This document shows positions 7,327 to 13,661 of a stretch of DNA of 14,103 bases, one piece after another. This DNA comes from Acidimicrobiales bacterium (GTDB lineage: Bacteria; Actinomycetota; Acidimicrobiia; Acidimicrobiales; Ilumatobacteraceae). The stretch covers positions 1 through 14,103 of the forward strand of contig JAURHL010000035.1 of NCBI GenBank assembly GCA_030833305.1. The letters are read 5' to 3'. Made by a program: the position numbers and the translations under genes. How positions within the stretch are numbered: position 1 is the stretch's first letter; each line of letters begins with the position of its first letter. Below the pieces are notes generated by a model, which worked only from the letters and a program-made list of their open reading frames with translations, had not been told where the DNA came from and did no database searches.

Positions 7327-7482
7327 ATGGACAACCCGATCGCTCCCGCCACCACGTCCTCCGACACGTCCGTCACTGCCCCGACCGCGCCGGTGAACAC
7401 CTCCTCGGTGAACGACACCGTCATCGACAGCGACCTCCTCGTCGAGGAGATCAGCATCGATGGCATGTGCGGCGTCTACTGA
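7327..7482 (+). CDS. mftA: Mycofactocin precursor peptide MftA
   Basis: This 51-aa ribosomally made precursor carries the diagnostic C-terminus LLVEEISIDGMCGVY. In the known pathway MftB presents the peptide to MftC, which oxidatively decarboxylates the last Tyr and links it to the preceding Val. MftE then cuts off the Val-Tyr product, MftD oxidises it and MftF glycosylates it to give the redox cofactor. The Val-Tyr end and the IDGMCG element before it are intact. The N-terminal ~30 residues are rich in Ser, Thr, Pro and Ala, and make this peptide longer than the ~30-aa mycobacterial forms I recall. In-frame GTG codons at 7393 and 7408 would give 29 or 24 aa but have no ribosome site, so I keep the ATG. 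mftB follows, overlapping or nearly so, and a dehydrogenase gene diverges upstream. Confidence 0.95.
   Translation: MDNPIAPATTSSDTSVTAPTAPVNTSSVNDTVIDSDLLVEEISIDGMCGVY
7444..7449 (+). promoter_or_regulatory. Shine-Dalgarno of mftB inside mftA
   Basis: GAGGAG lies 10 nt before ATG 7460 and is also the Glu-Glu codon pair of the conserved LVEE segment of MftA. It supports the ATG at 7460 as mftB start over the GTG at 7505, which has only a weak GGAA upstream. Confidence 0.5.
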
Positions 7483-7783
7483 GCACCCCACCGCGGAACC
7501 CGTCGTGACCGTCGCTCTCGACTCCTCGCTCGAGTTGCATCCCCAGGTCGCGGTACGGCCCGAACCGTTCGGTGCCCTGGCGTATCACTACGGCAACCGC
7601 CGGCTGATCTTCCTGAAGCACCCCGACGTGGTGCGCGTCGTGCAGCAGTTGGCCGAGCACACCGACGTGGCCGCCACCCTCGGTGCCTGTGGAATCACCC
7701 CCGACCGACACGCTTCCTTCGTGGCCGCCCTCGCCTCTTTGCAGAAATCGGAGATCGTTCGTGAGCGCATCGACGCTGGTTGA
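7460..7783 (+). CDS. mftB: Mycofactocin peptide chaperone MftB
   Basis: This small protein of the MftB family is a PqqD-like RiPP recognition element. It binds the MftA precursor and delivers it to the radical SAM enzyme MftC. The family core is clear: ELHPQVAVRPEPFGALAYHY, then NRRLIFLKHPDVVRVVQQLAEH, ending in a helical segment (FVAALASLQKSEIV). Two starts are plausible. ATG at 7460 (107 aa) has GAGGAG 10 nt upstream and overlaps mftA by 23 nt. GTG at 7505 (92 aa) leaves a 22-nt gap after mftA and would begin ten residues before LHPQ, nearer to the usual family N-terminus. I report the longer form because of its ribosome site. The 3' end overlaps mftC by 23 nt, implying coupled translation of chaperone and enzyme. 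The family call is firm; the start is not. Confidence 0.93.
   Translation: MACAASTEHPTAEPVVTVALDSSLELHPQVAVRPEPFGALAYHYGNRRLIFLKHPDVVRVVQQLAEHTDVAATLGACGITPDRHASFVAALASLQKSEIVRERIDAG
7750..7754 (+). promoter_or_regulatory. Shine-Dalgarno of mftC inside mftB
   Basis: GGAGA ends six bases before GTG 7761 and decides that start over the ATG at 7788, which has no purine-rich site in front of it. Confidence 0.6.
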
Positions 7784-8891
7784 CCAGATGAAGCGGGGCC
7801 TCGACGCCCCGATCTGTCTCACGTGGGAACTGACCTACGCCTGCAACCTGCAGTGCGTGCACTGTCTGTCGTCCAGTGGCCAACGCGACGAGCGCGAGTT
7901 GTCCACCGCCGAGGCCAAGCGCGTGCTCGACGAGCTGCGCGACCTGCAGGTCTTCTACATCAACATCGGTGGTGGCGAGCCCATGGTTCGCCGCGACTTC
8001 TTCGAGTTGCTCGAATACTCGGTGGGCAACGGCATCGGCGTGAAGTTCAGCACGAACGGTGCGTTCATCGACGCTGAGAAGGCCCGTCGTCTCGCGGCCA
8101 TGGACTACCTGGACATCCAGATCAGTCTCGATGGTGTGGATGCGGCCACCAACGACGCGGTGCGAGGCGTCGGGTCGTACGACATGGCACGACGCGCCAT
8201 GGACAATCTCGCCGCGGCGAACTTCGGACCCTTCAAGATCTCGGTGGTGGTCACGCGCCACAACGTGTCGCAACTGGACCAGTTCAAGACCCTCGCCGAT
8301 TCGTACGGCGCGCAGTTGCGCATCACGCGTCTGCGACCCTCGGGTCGTGGTGCCGACACGTGGAACGAGTTGCATCCCACCAACGGTCAACAGCGCGAGA
8401 TCTACGACTGGCTGATGAAGCACGGCGAGAACGTCCTCACCGGCGACTCGTTCTTCCACCTCAATGCGTTCGGCGAATCCCTGCCGGGGTTGAACATGTG
8501 CGGTGCGGGTCGAGTGGTATGTCTCATCGACCCCGTTGGTGACGTGTACGCATGTCCGTTCGTCATCCACGACGAGTTCAAGGCCGGCAACGTGCGCGAC
8601 GAAGGTGGTTTCTCTCGCGTATGGAAGCAGAGTGACCTCTTCCTGTCGTTGCGCGAACCGCAATCGGCCGGAGCCTGCGCGTCGTGCGGTTCCTACGACG
8701 CCTGTCAGGGCGGGTGCATGGCCGCGAAGTTCTTCACGGGCATCCCGCTCGACGGTCCCGACCCCGAGTGCGTCGGTGGCGACGGCGAGCACGCGTTGTC
8801 GATAGTGATGCCGGGCTCGGCGCCGAAACCGGCGATGGATCACTCCAAGCCGGTCACCTTGACGCGGAAGACAATCGCGATCGCTCGCTGA
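7761..8891 (+). CDS. mftC: Mycofactocin radical SAM maturase MftC
   Basis: This 376-aa radical SAM/SPASM enzyme, with MftB, catalyses decarboxylation of the C-terminal Tyr of MftA and its carbon-carbon bond to Val. The radical SAM cluster cysteines are C28, C32 and C35 (CNLQCVHC, CX3CX2C), and GGGEP at 70-74 contacts S-adenosylmethionine. The C-terminal SPASM region carries eight cysteines at 247, 254, 265, 306, 309, 315, 319 and 337 (CASCGSYDACQGGC), enough for auxiliary Fe-S clusters. Near-diagnostic family strings include ICLTWELTYACN, RITRLRPSGRGAD and GCMAAKFFTG. GTG at 7761 is chosen for its GGAGA site and agreement with the family N-terminus. It overlaps mftB by 23 nt at the start, and its last 38 nt overlap the convergent glycosyltransferase gene. 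The usual next gene, mftD, does not follow. Confidence 0.97.
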   Translation: MSASTLVDQMKRGLDAPICLTWELTYACNLQCVHCLSSSGQRDERELSTAEAKRVLDELRDLQVFYINIGGGEPMVRRDFFELLEYSVGNGIGVKFSTNGAFIDAEKARRLAAMDYLDIQISLDGVDAATNDAVRGVGSYDMARRAMDNLAAANFGPFKISVVVTRHNVSQLDQFKTLADSYGAQLRITRLRPSGRGADTWNELHPTNGQQREIYDWLMKHGENVLTGDSFFHLNAFGESLPGLNMCGAGRVVCLIDPVGDVYACPFVIHDEFKAGNVRDEGGFSRVWKQSDLFLSLREPQSAGACASCGSYDACQGGCMAAKFFTGIPLDGPDPECVGGDGEHALSIVMPGSAPKPAMDHSKPVTLTRKTIAIAR

Positions 8892-10113
8892 GCGCGACCA
8901 CACCGCACGCGGCCAACACCACCACCCCGAGTTCGGCCGGCAAACGAAAACGCACGTAGGCGTTGGCGGCCACCACCGTCACCAACACGACGGGCCAGAA
9001 AGCCAACAACGCCAGCCGATGGAATCGTCGGTCGATGGATCGAAAACCCACGACCGCAAGGGGCACGAGCAACCAGAACTGCACCGCTCCGAGGATCGAG
9101 ACCCACGACGGTCGCCCCTCGGCCTCACCCGCGGCGTTCACGGAACCGAAGTACCCGACGCTCATCACCCGTGCCACGCGAGCCGCGACGACGACGGGGA
9201 ACCGACCGGCATGCTCCGTCAGATAGCGAAGCCCCTCGCGACGCATCAAGCTCGACGCCTCGGATGCGTCGGCGCCCTCGGGAACCTCGACGTCGTAGGC
9301 GCACCAGATGTCCCATGAACCAACGTCGTCGAAATACGTGCGGTCACAGTTGGCGCCCGCCACGGTGAGCCCATCGTTCGTGGACAGGAACACCGATTCG
9401 GTGAATCGTGTTTGATTCCATGCGACCCACGGAAGCAACACCACCACCGCGGCCACCACCACCGCGGTCACCGATTTCCATGTCGACAACCGCCTCGATC
9501 GCGCCGTCACGGTCACGAGGACCAGTACGAGGGGCAACGCCAACAACAGTTCGGCCCGTGTGAGTGCCATCGAGCCCACCAATGTTCCGAGCATCGTTGC
9601 TCTCGCGAGGGTCGGGACGTCCCGGAACATCAGAGCGACGAGTGTCGTGGCGGCCACCAGTAGGAAGGCCGGACTCTCGGCCATCACGAGACCGTCGTTC
9701 ACCCACACGTTCGCGTACACCGCCGTGATCGCGGCCGCGATCACCCCCACCCGCCCACCTCCGACCCGACGGCCGATCATCGCGACCAACACGATCGCGA
9801 CCATCCCCACCAGAACCATCATCAGGCGTTGTGCCGTGATGAACGACCCGGTCGATTCGCTGATCCAGGTGATCGGAGTGAGGAGCGCCGAGGTGAGCGG
9901 CGGGTGGTCGGCGGCCGGCGCGCCGGACACGAAAGGTTGCTCGAACCAATTGCCACGCGCGTTCGTCAGAGCCTGCGCCGAATAGAAGAGTTGATCTCCC
10001 AAAGGTTCGTCGTGGCGGGCCACCACGAACACGAACAGCAGACGCACGAGCGCACCGAGGCCCACGACGAGACCCAGCTCGGCCCACCATCGCCGGTCGA
10101 CATCCGTGGCCAT
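8854..10113 (-). CDS. Polytopic GT-C fold glycosyltransferase, family 39 (PMT/ArnT-like)
   Basis: This 419-aa integral membrane protein has about nine or ten hydrophobic helices, the first at LGLVVGLGALVRLLFVFVVA. The first extracytoplasmic loop has GDQLFYSAQAL, followed by AADHPPLTSALLTPI, a pattern of GT-C glycosyltransferases (dolichyl/polyprenyl-phosphate mannosyl- or arabinosyl-transferase relatives). Further on are AESPAFLL, an extracellular loop of about 100 residues with two cysteines (GANCDRTYF, DIWCAYDVEV), and a C-terminal ANAYVRFRLPAELGVVVL helix. These enzymes move a lipid-linked sugar to an acceptor outside the membrane. Starts are ATG 10113 or GTG 10122; neither has a Shine-Dalgarno. 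TATCGT seven bases before ATG 10113 could be a -10 element of a leaderless message. It is convergent with mftC, overlapping by 38 nt, and divergent from the OYE gene. It is not MftF, which is a soluble GT2-type enzyme. Confidence 0.8.
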   Translation of the reverse strand: MATDVDRRWWAELGLVVGLGALVRLLFVFVVARHDEPLGDQLFYSAQALTNARGNWFEQPFVSGAPAADHPPLTSALLTPITWISESTGSFITAQRLMMVLVGMVAIVLVAMIGRRVGGGRVGVIAAAITAVYANVWVNDGLVMAESPAFLLVAATTLVALMFRDVPTLARATMLGTLVGSMALTRAELLLALPLVLVLVTVTARSRRLSTWKSVTAVVVAAVVVLLPWVAWNQTRFTESVFLSTNDGLTVAGANCDRTYFDDVGSWDIWCAYDVEVPEGADASEASSLMRREGLRYLTEHAGRFPVVVAARVARVMSVGYFGSVNAAGEAEGRPSWVSILGAVQFWLLVPLAVVGFRSIDRRFHRLALLAFWPVVLVTVVAANAYVRFRLPAELGVVVLAACGVVALSERSRLSSASR

Positions 10114-10187
10114 CGCTGGCACGATAGTCAGCGGAATTGCGTTCCTCGGGTTTCCATCCTCACGTTCGAACGGCGAGACTGAGAGAG

Positions 10188-12068
10188 ATGATGATTTCGT
10201 CGAGCCTCACCATCGGTGGTCGAACCGTGCGCAATCGCATCATGTTCGGTCCGCACGTCACCAACCTCGGCGACGACGATCGTTCCTTCACCTCACGACA
10301 CGTCTCGTACTACGAGCGTCGGGCTCGCGGAGGCTGCGGGATCATCGTCACCGAAGGGGCCAGCGTGCACTCCAGCGACTGGCCCTACGAGCGCGCACCG
10401 TTGGCGTCCGTATGCGGCTCCGGTTGGCGTGCCGTCGCCGACGCCTGCCAAGCGCACGGTTCGCTGGTCATCGCCGGTCTCGATCATGCCGGGGGCCAGG
10501 GGTCGTCCGCGTACTCGCAACTTCCGCTGTGGGCACCGTCACGCGTTCCCGAGGTCAACAGTCGCGAAGTACCCAAATGGATGGAATCCGAGGACGTCGC
10601 CGCCGTCATCGCCGGTTTCGCCGATGCCGCTCGCGTCGCCGTCGCGTCCGGTTGCGACGGTGTGGAAATCAACGCCGGACAGCACAGCCTCGTTCGCCAG
10701 TTCATGTCGGGTCTCACGAACCATCGCGGTGACGAGTGGGCCGACCGACTGGCGTTCGCCCGTCGGGTGATCGCGACGGTTCGCGACGCGACGGGTCCGG
10801 ACGCCGTCGTCGGTGTGCGCCTGTCGTGCGACGAGTTGGCGCCATGGGCCGGCATCACCCCCGAAATGGCGCCGGGCATCGCGGCCGAACTGGCGGGCAT
10901 CGGGCTGGACTACGTGGTGGTCGTCCGGGGCTCGATTTTCTCGGTGGAGAAGACCCGCCCCGACTTCCACGAGCCGACCGGTTTCAACATCGACGTGTGT
11001 CGCGCCGTGCGCGCGGCCGTGCCGACGACCACCGCGGTGTTCCTGCAGGGCTCCGTCGTCGACGTGACCCAAGCCGAGTGGGCGTTGTCCGACGGTGTAT
11101 GCGACGGCGTCGAGATGACGCGGGCCCAGATCGCCGACCCCGATCTGGCGACGAAGGTGGCGACGGACGCCGCCGATTCCATTCGTCCCTGCATCCGTTG
11201 CAACCAGACGTGCCAGGTACGCGACGCCCGCAACCCCATCGTGACGTGCGTGGGCGAGCCGACGAGCGGACACGAATGGAGCGACCCGGATTGGTGCGCA
11301 CCGACGCCGGCGTCGACAACCGTTCTGGTGATCGGTGCCGGCGTGGCCGGTCTGGAGACGGCGCGCGTGGCGGCCGCTCGTGGTCATCGCGTGACCGTTC
11401 GTGAGGCACGAGATCGCGTGGGTGGCTTGGCCGCCGTCGCCGGCCCCGGAGCACCGTTGGTCGAGTGGCTCACCCGGCAGGTGCTCTCTCTTGGCGTGTC
11501 GGTCGAGACATCCACCGACAACACCGACCGCACGGGATTCGACGTCGTGATCCAGGCCACCGGATCCACGCGTGGAACGCCGGACCACACCGTGGATGCC
11601 GACGCGGACGTGATCGACGTCGCCGACGTACGACGCGGATCCCGACACCTACCCGCCGACGGCCCGATCGTGATCCTCGACCCGATCGGTGGGCCCATCG
11701 GTGTGGCCCTCGCCGAGGAATTGGGTCAACGAGCCACGCTCGTCACCCCCGACAACATCGCCGGCAACGAGTTGTCGCGCACCGGCGACCTCGCCCCGGC
11801 CAACGTGCGTCTGGCCCAACGCGGCGCGGGCGTGCAACGACGCTCGGTGGTGCGTTCGGTGTCGCGACGTGGCGACGCCTTCGTCGTGCGGGTGCAGGAT
11901 CGATTCAGCGGGGTGATCACCGAGCTCGACGCCGTCGCGGTGGTCGACGCCGGGTTCCGTCTGCCGACCGAGCCCATCGACGGTGCCGTCCAAGTGGGCG
12001 ACTGCGTCGCTCCGCGCACCATCCTCGAGGCCGTTCTCGAGGGCCGTCGCGCCGCCGCCAGCATCTGA
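10188..12068 (+). CDS. Mycofactocin-associated FadH/OYE-family oxidoreductase
   Basis: This 626-aa multidomain flavoenzyme has the layout of 2,4-dienoyl-CoA reductase FadH. An FMN TIM barrel covers about residues 1-330 (SSLTIGGRTVRNRIMFGPHVTN, GGQGSSAYSQLPLWAPSRVP). A 4Fe-4S site follows with C335, C338, C342 and C354 (CIRCNQTC...C), the spacing I recall for E. coli FadH. An FAD-binding Rossmann motif GAGVAG is at 383-388, and a second nucleotide-binding half begins near DPIGGPIG (498-505). It matches the FadH/OYE class that co-occurs with mycofactocin; its substrate is unknown. The OYE catalytic segment VEIHxANGYL is replaced by VEINAGQHSL, so the usual His, Asn and Tyr are missing. ATG 10188 (or 10191) follows GAGAGAG, and the frame's upstream extension has no family similarity. 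It is divergent from the glycosyltransferase; plsY follows. Confidence 0.9.
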   Translation: MMISSSLTIGGRTVRNRIMFGPHVTNLGDDDRSFTSRHVSYYERRARGGCGIIVTEGASVHSSDWPYERAPLASVCGSGWRAVADACQAHGSLVIAGLDHAGGQGSSAYSQLPLWAPSRVPEVNSREVPKWMESEDVAAVIAGFADAARVAVASGCDGVEINAGQHSLVRQFMSGLTNHRGDEWADRLAFARRVIATVRDATGPDAVVGVRLSCDELAPWAGITPEMAPGIAAELAGIGLDYVVVVRGSIFSVEKTRPDFHEPTGFNIDVCRAVRAAVPTTTAVFLQGSVVDVTQAEWALSDGVCDGVEMTRAQIADPDLATKVATDAADSIRPCIRCNQTCQVRDARNPIVTCVGEPTSGHEWSDPDWCAPTPASTTVLVIGAGVAGLETARVAAARGHRVTVREARDRVGGLAAVAGPGAPLVEWLTRQVLSLGVSVETSTDNTDRTGFDVVIQATGSTRGTPDHTVDADADVIDVADVRRGSRHLPADGPIVILDPIGGPIGVALAEELGQRATLVTPDNIAGNELSRTGDLAPANVRLAQRGAGVQRRSVVRSVSRRGDAFVVRVQDRFSGVITELDAVAVVDAGFRLPTEPIDGAVQVGDCVAPRTILEAVLEGRRAAASI

Positions 12069-12142
12069 TCGAGTCGGCGTCGCGACGGGTATGCCCGACT
12101 TCGACCCAAACGGCGAACAAAGATGTGTCGGTGGGAACCAAC

Positions 12143-12730
12143 GTGATCGCCATCATCGTGCTCGTTCCCTTCGCGTATCTGTTGGGCACCTTCCCGAGCG
12201 CGGTGATGATCGCCCGCGGTCAGGGCATCGACATCACCACCAGCGGATCGGGTAACCCCGGCGCATCGAACGTCGGACGATTGCTCGGACGCAAGCTCGG
12301 CGTGTTGGTCTTCGTTCTCGACGGATTGAAAGGCGCGATCTCGGTCGTCGTCGGCTACCTGATCGCCGGACACGCGGGTGCGCTCGCGTTGGCCTGCGCG
12401 GCGGTGATCGGTCACGTGTTCCCCATCACCCGCGGCTTCAAGGGCGGCAAGGGTGTGGCCACCGCCGGCGGCTCGGTCATCGCCCTGTATCCGATCATCG
12501 GTGCGGCCATGACCGCGTTGTGGTTGATCACCGCGAAGCTGACCAAGAAGGCATCCTTGGGTTCGCTCGCCATCGCGATCGGCTTTCCCGTCGCCCAGGC
12601 CGTGTCCGGACGACCATGGGGCGAGATCGTCACCGGCGCCGCACTGTGCGCGTTCGTGATCTGGCGACACCTGCCCAACTTGAAACGACTGGTGAAGGGC
12701 GACGAATTGAGCCTGAAGAAGAACTCCTGA
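12143..12730 (+). CDS. plsY: Acyl-phosphate--glycerol-3-phosphate acyltransferase PlsY
   Basis: This 195-aa inner-membrane enzyme transfers an acyl chain from acyl-phosphate to glycerol 3-phosphate, the first step of phospholipid synthesis. All the PlsY signature blocks are present: AYLLGTFPSAVMIAR at the N-terminal helix, SGNPGASNVGR, LDGLKGA, GHVFPITRGFKGGKGVAT, and RHLPNLKRLVKGDE near the C-terminus. Several hydrophobic helices alternate with these loops, and the length is typical. GTG codons at 12125, 12131 and 12143 could all start it; I choose 12143 because GGTGGG lies upstream and the protein then begins right at the first membrane helix. Much longer forms reading into the OYE gene are out-of-frame noise. 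It lies 74 bp after the OYE gene on the same strand, and its TGA directly abuts the stop of the convergent SDR gene. Confidence 0.94.
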   Translation: MIAIIVLVPFAYLLGTFPSAVMIARGQGIDITTSGSGNPGASNVGRLLGRKLGVLVFVLDGLKGAISVVVGYLIAGHAGALALACAAVIGHVFPITRGFKGGKGVATAGGSVIALYPIIGAAMTALWLITAKLTKKASLGSLAIAIGFPVAQAVSGRPWGEIVTGAALCAFVIWRHLPNLKRLVKGDELSLKKNS

Positions 12731-13555
12731 TCAAGGGTTCTGTTGCAGCGCGGCGCGTTGCATGCGCTCGACCGGAGCCTGACGGAAATCCGGGTGCGTG
12801 AGAATCCAGAACCGGTTCGCCACGATCGCGTCGTGCACCTGATCGGCAACTTCCGTGGCCGGAATGCCGTCCTCGACACCGGCCTTCAACATCTCGTTCA
12901 TCATCGCGCTGATGGGGTCGGTGGGTTCGGCCGGCTGGGCACCCAATCGATCGCTCCATTTGATGTCGGTCGTGAGGCTGGTCTTCACGAAACCGGGACA
13001 CAGGACGCTGCAACTGACGTTGGAACCTTTGGCCGCCAGTTCCATGAACAGACCCTCACTGATGGCGACCACGGCGTGCTTGGTGGCGTTGTACGGACCG
13101 AAGCCCGGCATGGCGACCAAACCCGCCATCGACGCGGTGTTCACGATGTGGCCCTCGTTCTGATCCAACATGATCGGCAGGAACGAACGGATGCCGTGCA
13201 CCACGCCGTACAGGTTGATGTTGATCACCCAGTCCCAGACGCTCATCGGGCCGGTCCACTGATCACCCACACCGGCGACGCCGGCGTTGTTGCACAACAC
13301 GTGGGCCGCGCCGTACTTCTCGAGGGTGCGACGGGCCAACTCCTCGAGGCTCTCGCCCAGGCTGACGTCGACCACGACCGGCAACACGTCGGCACCGTTC
13401 TCGGACAACTCCGCGTGGGCGTTGCGCAACTTCACCTCGTCGACGTCGGCCAGCACCACCTTCATGCCCGCGGCCACGAAACGGTCGGTCATGGCCCGAC
13501 CGATCCCGCTGGCAGCACCGGTGATGACCGCGACTTTTCCCCGAAGATCTTCCAT
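12731..13555 (-). CDS. Classical short-chain dehydrogenase/reductase
   Basis: This 274-aa SDR is a cytoplasmic NAD(P)-dependent oxidoreductase. The cofactor motif TGAASGIG sits at residues 12-19. The Asp in VVLADVDE at the end of beta-2 suggests NAD preference. NNAGVAG stabilises the fold, and the catalytic residues are the Ser of NTASMAG and the Tyr and Lys of YNATKHA. The PGFVKT loop follows, with a C-terminal substrate cap (about 195-274) ending in RMQRAALQQNP. The substrate cannot be read from sequence. It is not the mycofactocin-coupled SDR subfamily as I remember it, which starts GKVAFITGAARGQGRSHA. ATG 13555 has only a poor GGGG upstream; TAAGAA six bases before it could be a -10 element for a leaderless mRNA. 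It is divergent from the second OYE gene and convergent with plsY, with no bases between stops. Confidence 0.92.
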   Translation of the reverse strand: MEDLRGKVAVITGAASGIGRAMTDRFVAAGMKVVLADVDEVKLRNAHAELSENGADVLPVVVDVSLGESLEELARRTLEKYGAAHVLCNNAGVAGVGDQWTGPMSVWDWVININLYGVVHGIRSFLPIMLDQNEGHIVNTASMAGLVAMPGFGPYNATKHAVVAISEGLFMELAAKGSNVSCSVLCPGFVKTSLTTDIKWSDRLGAQPAEPTDPISAMMNEMLKAGVEDGIPATEVADQVHDAIVANRFWILTHPDFRQAPVERMQRAALQQNP

Positions 13556-13647
13556 GCCCCATTCTTACCCCGCGTTCCGGGTCGCGAATGTGCCCGAAAC
13601 CGACGCTTTCCCGTACCCAGAACGAGACGCGTGACGAGAAGCGGGCC

Positions 13648-13653
13648 TAGCGT
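13648..13653 (+). promoter_or_regulatory. Candidate -10 element of the second OYE gene
   Basis: TAGCGT matches TANNNT and ends eight bases before ATG 13662. No ribosome site precedes this ATG, so a leaderless or very short-leader mRNA is possible. An upstream ATG at 13656 lies too close for this promoter to serve it. Confidence 0.25.
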
Positions 13654-13661
13654 GAATGTCG

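Noticed and set aside
7327..7426. Ser/Thr-rich N-terminus of MftA as a secretion signal
   Set aside because: It has no basic start and no hydrophobic core, so it is not a Sec or Tat signal peptide.
7228..7491. N-terminal extension of dehydrogenase paralogue 2 up to 7491
   Set aside because: It would run antisense through mftA, is unlike the family N-terminus, and ATG 7227 has its own AGGGGGA site.
8854..10113. Membrane glycosyltransferase as MftF
   Set aside because: MftF is a GT2-type enzyme without a polytopic membrane domain; this protein has about nine or ten membrane helices and GT-C loop motifs.
11465..12142. Long N-terminal extension of plsY starting inside the OYE gene
   Set aside because: The extra sequence is Arg-rich out-of-frame translation of the OYE gene; PlsY begins with its first membrane helix at about 12143.
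12731..13555. SDR as a member of the mycofactocin-coupled SDR subfamily
   Set aside because: The N-terminus reads TGAASGIGRAM rather than the GQGRSHA pattern I recall for that subfamily, so I left it as a general classical SDR.
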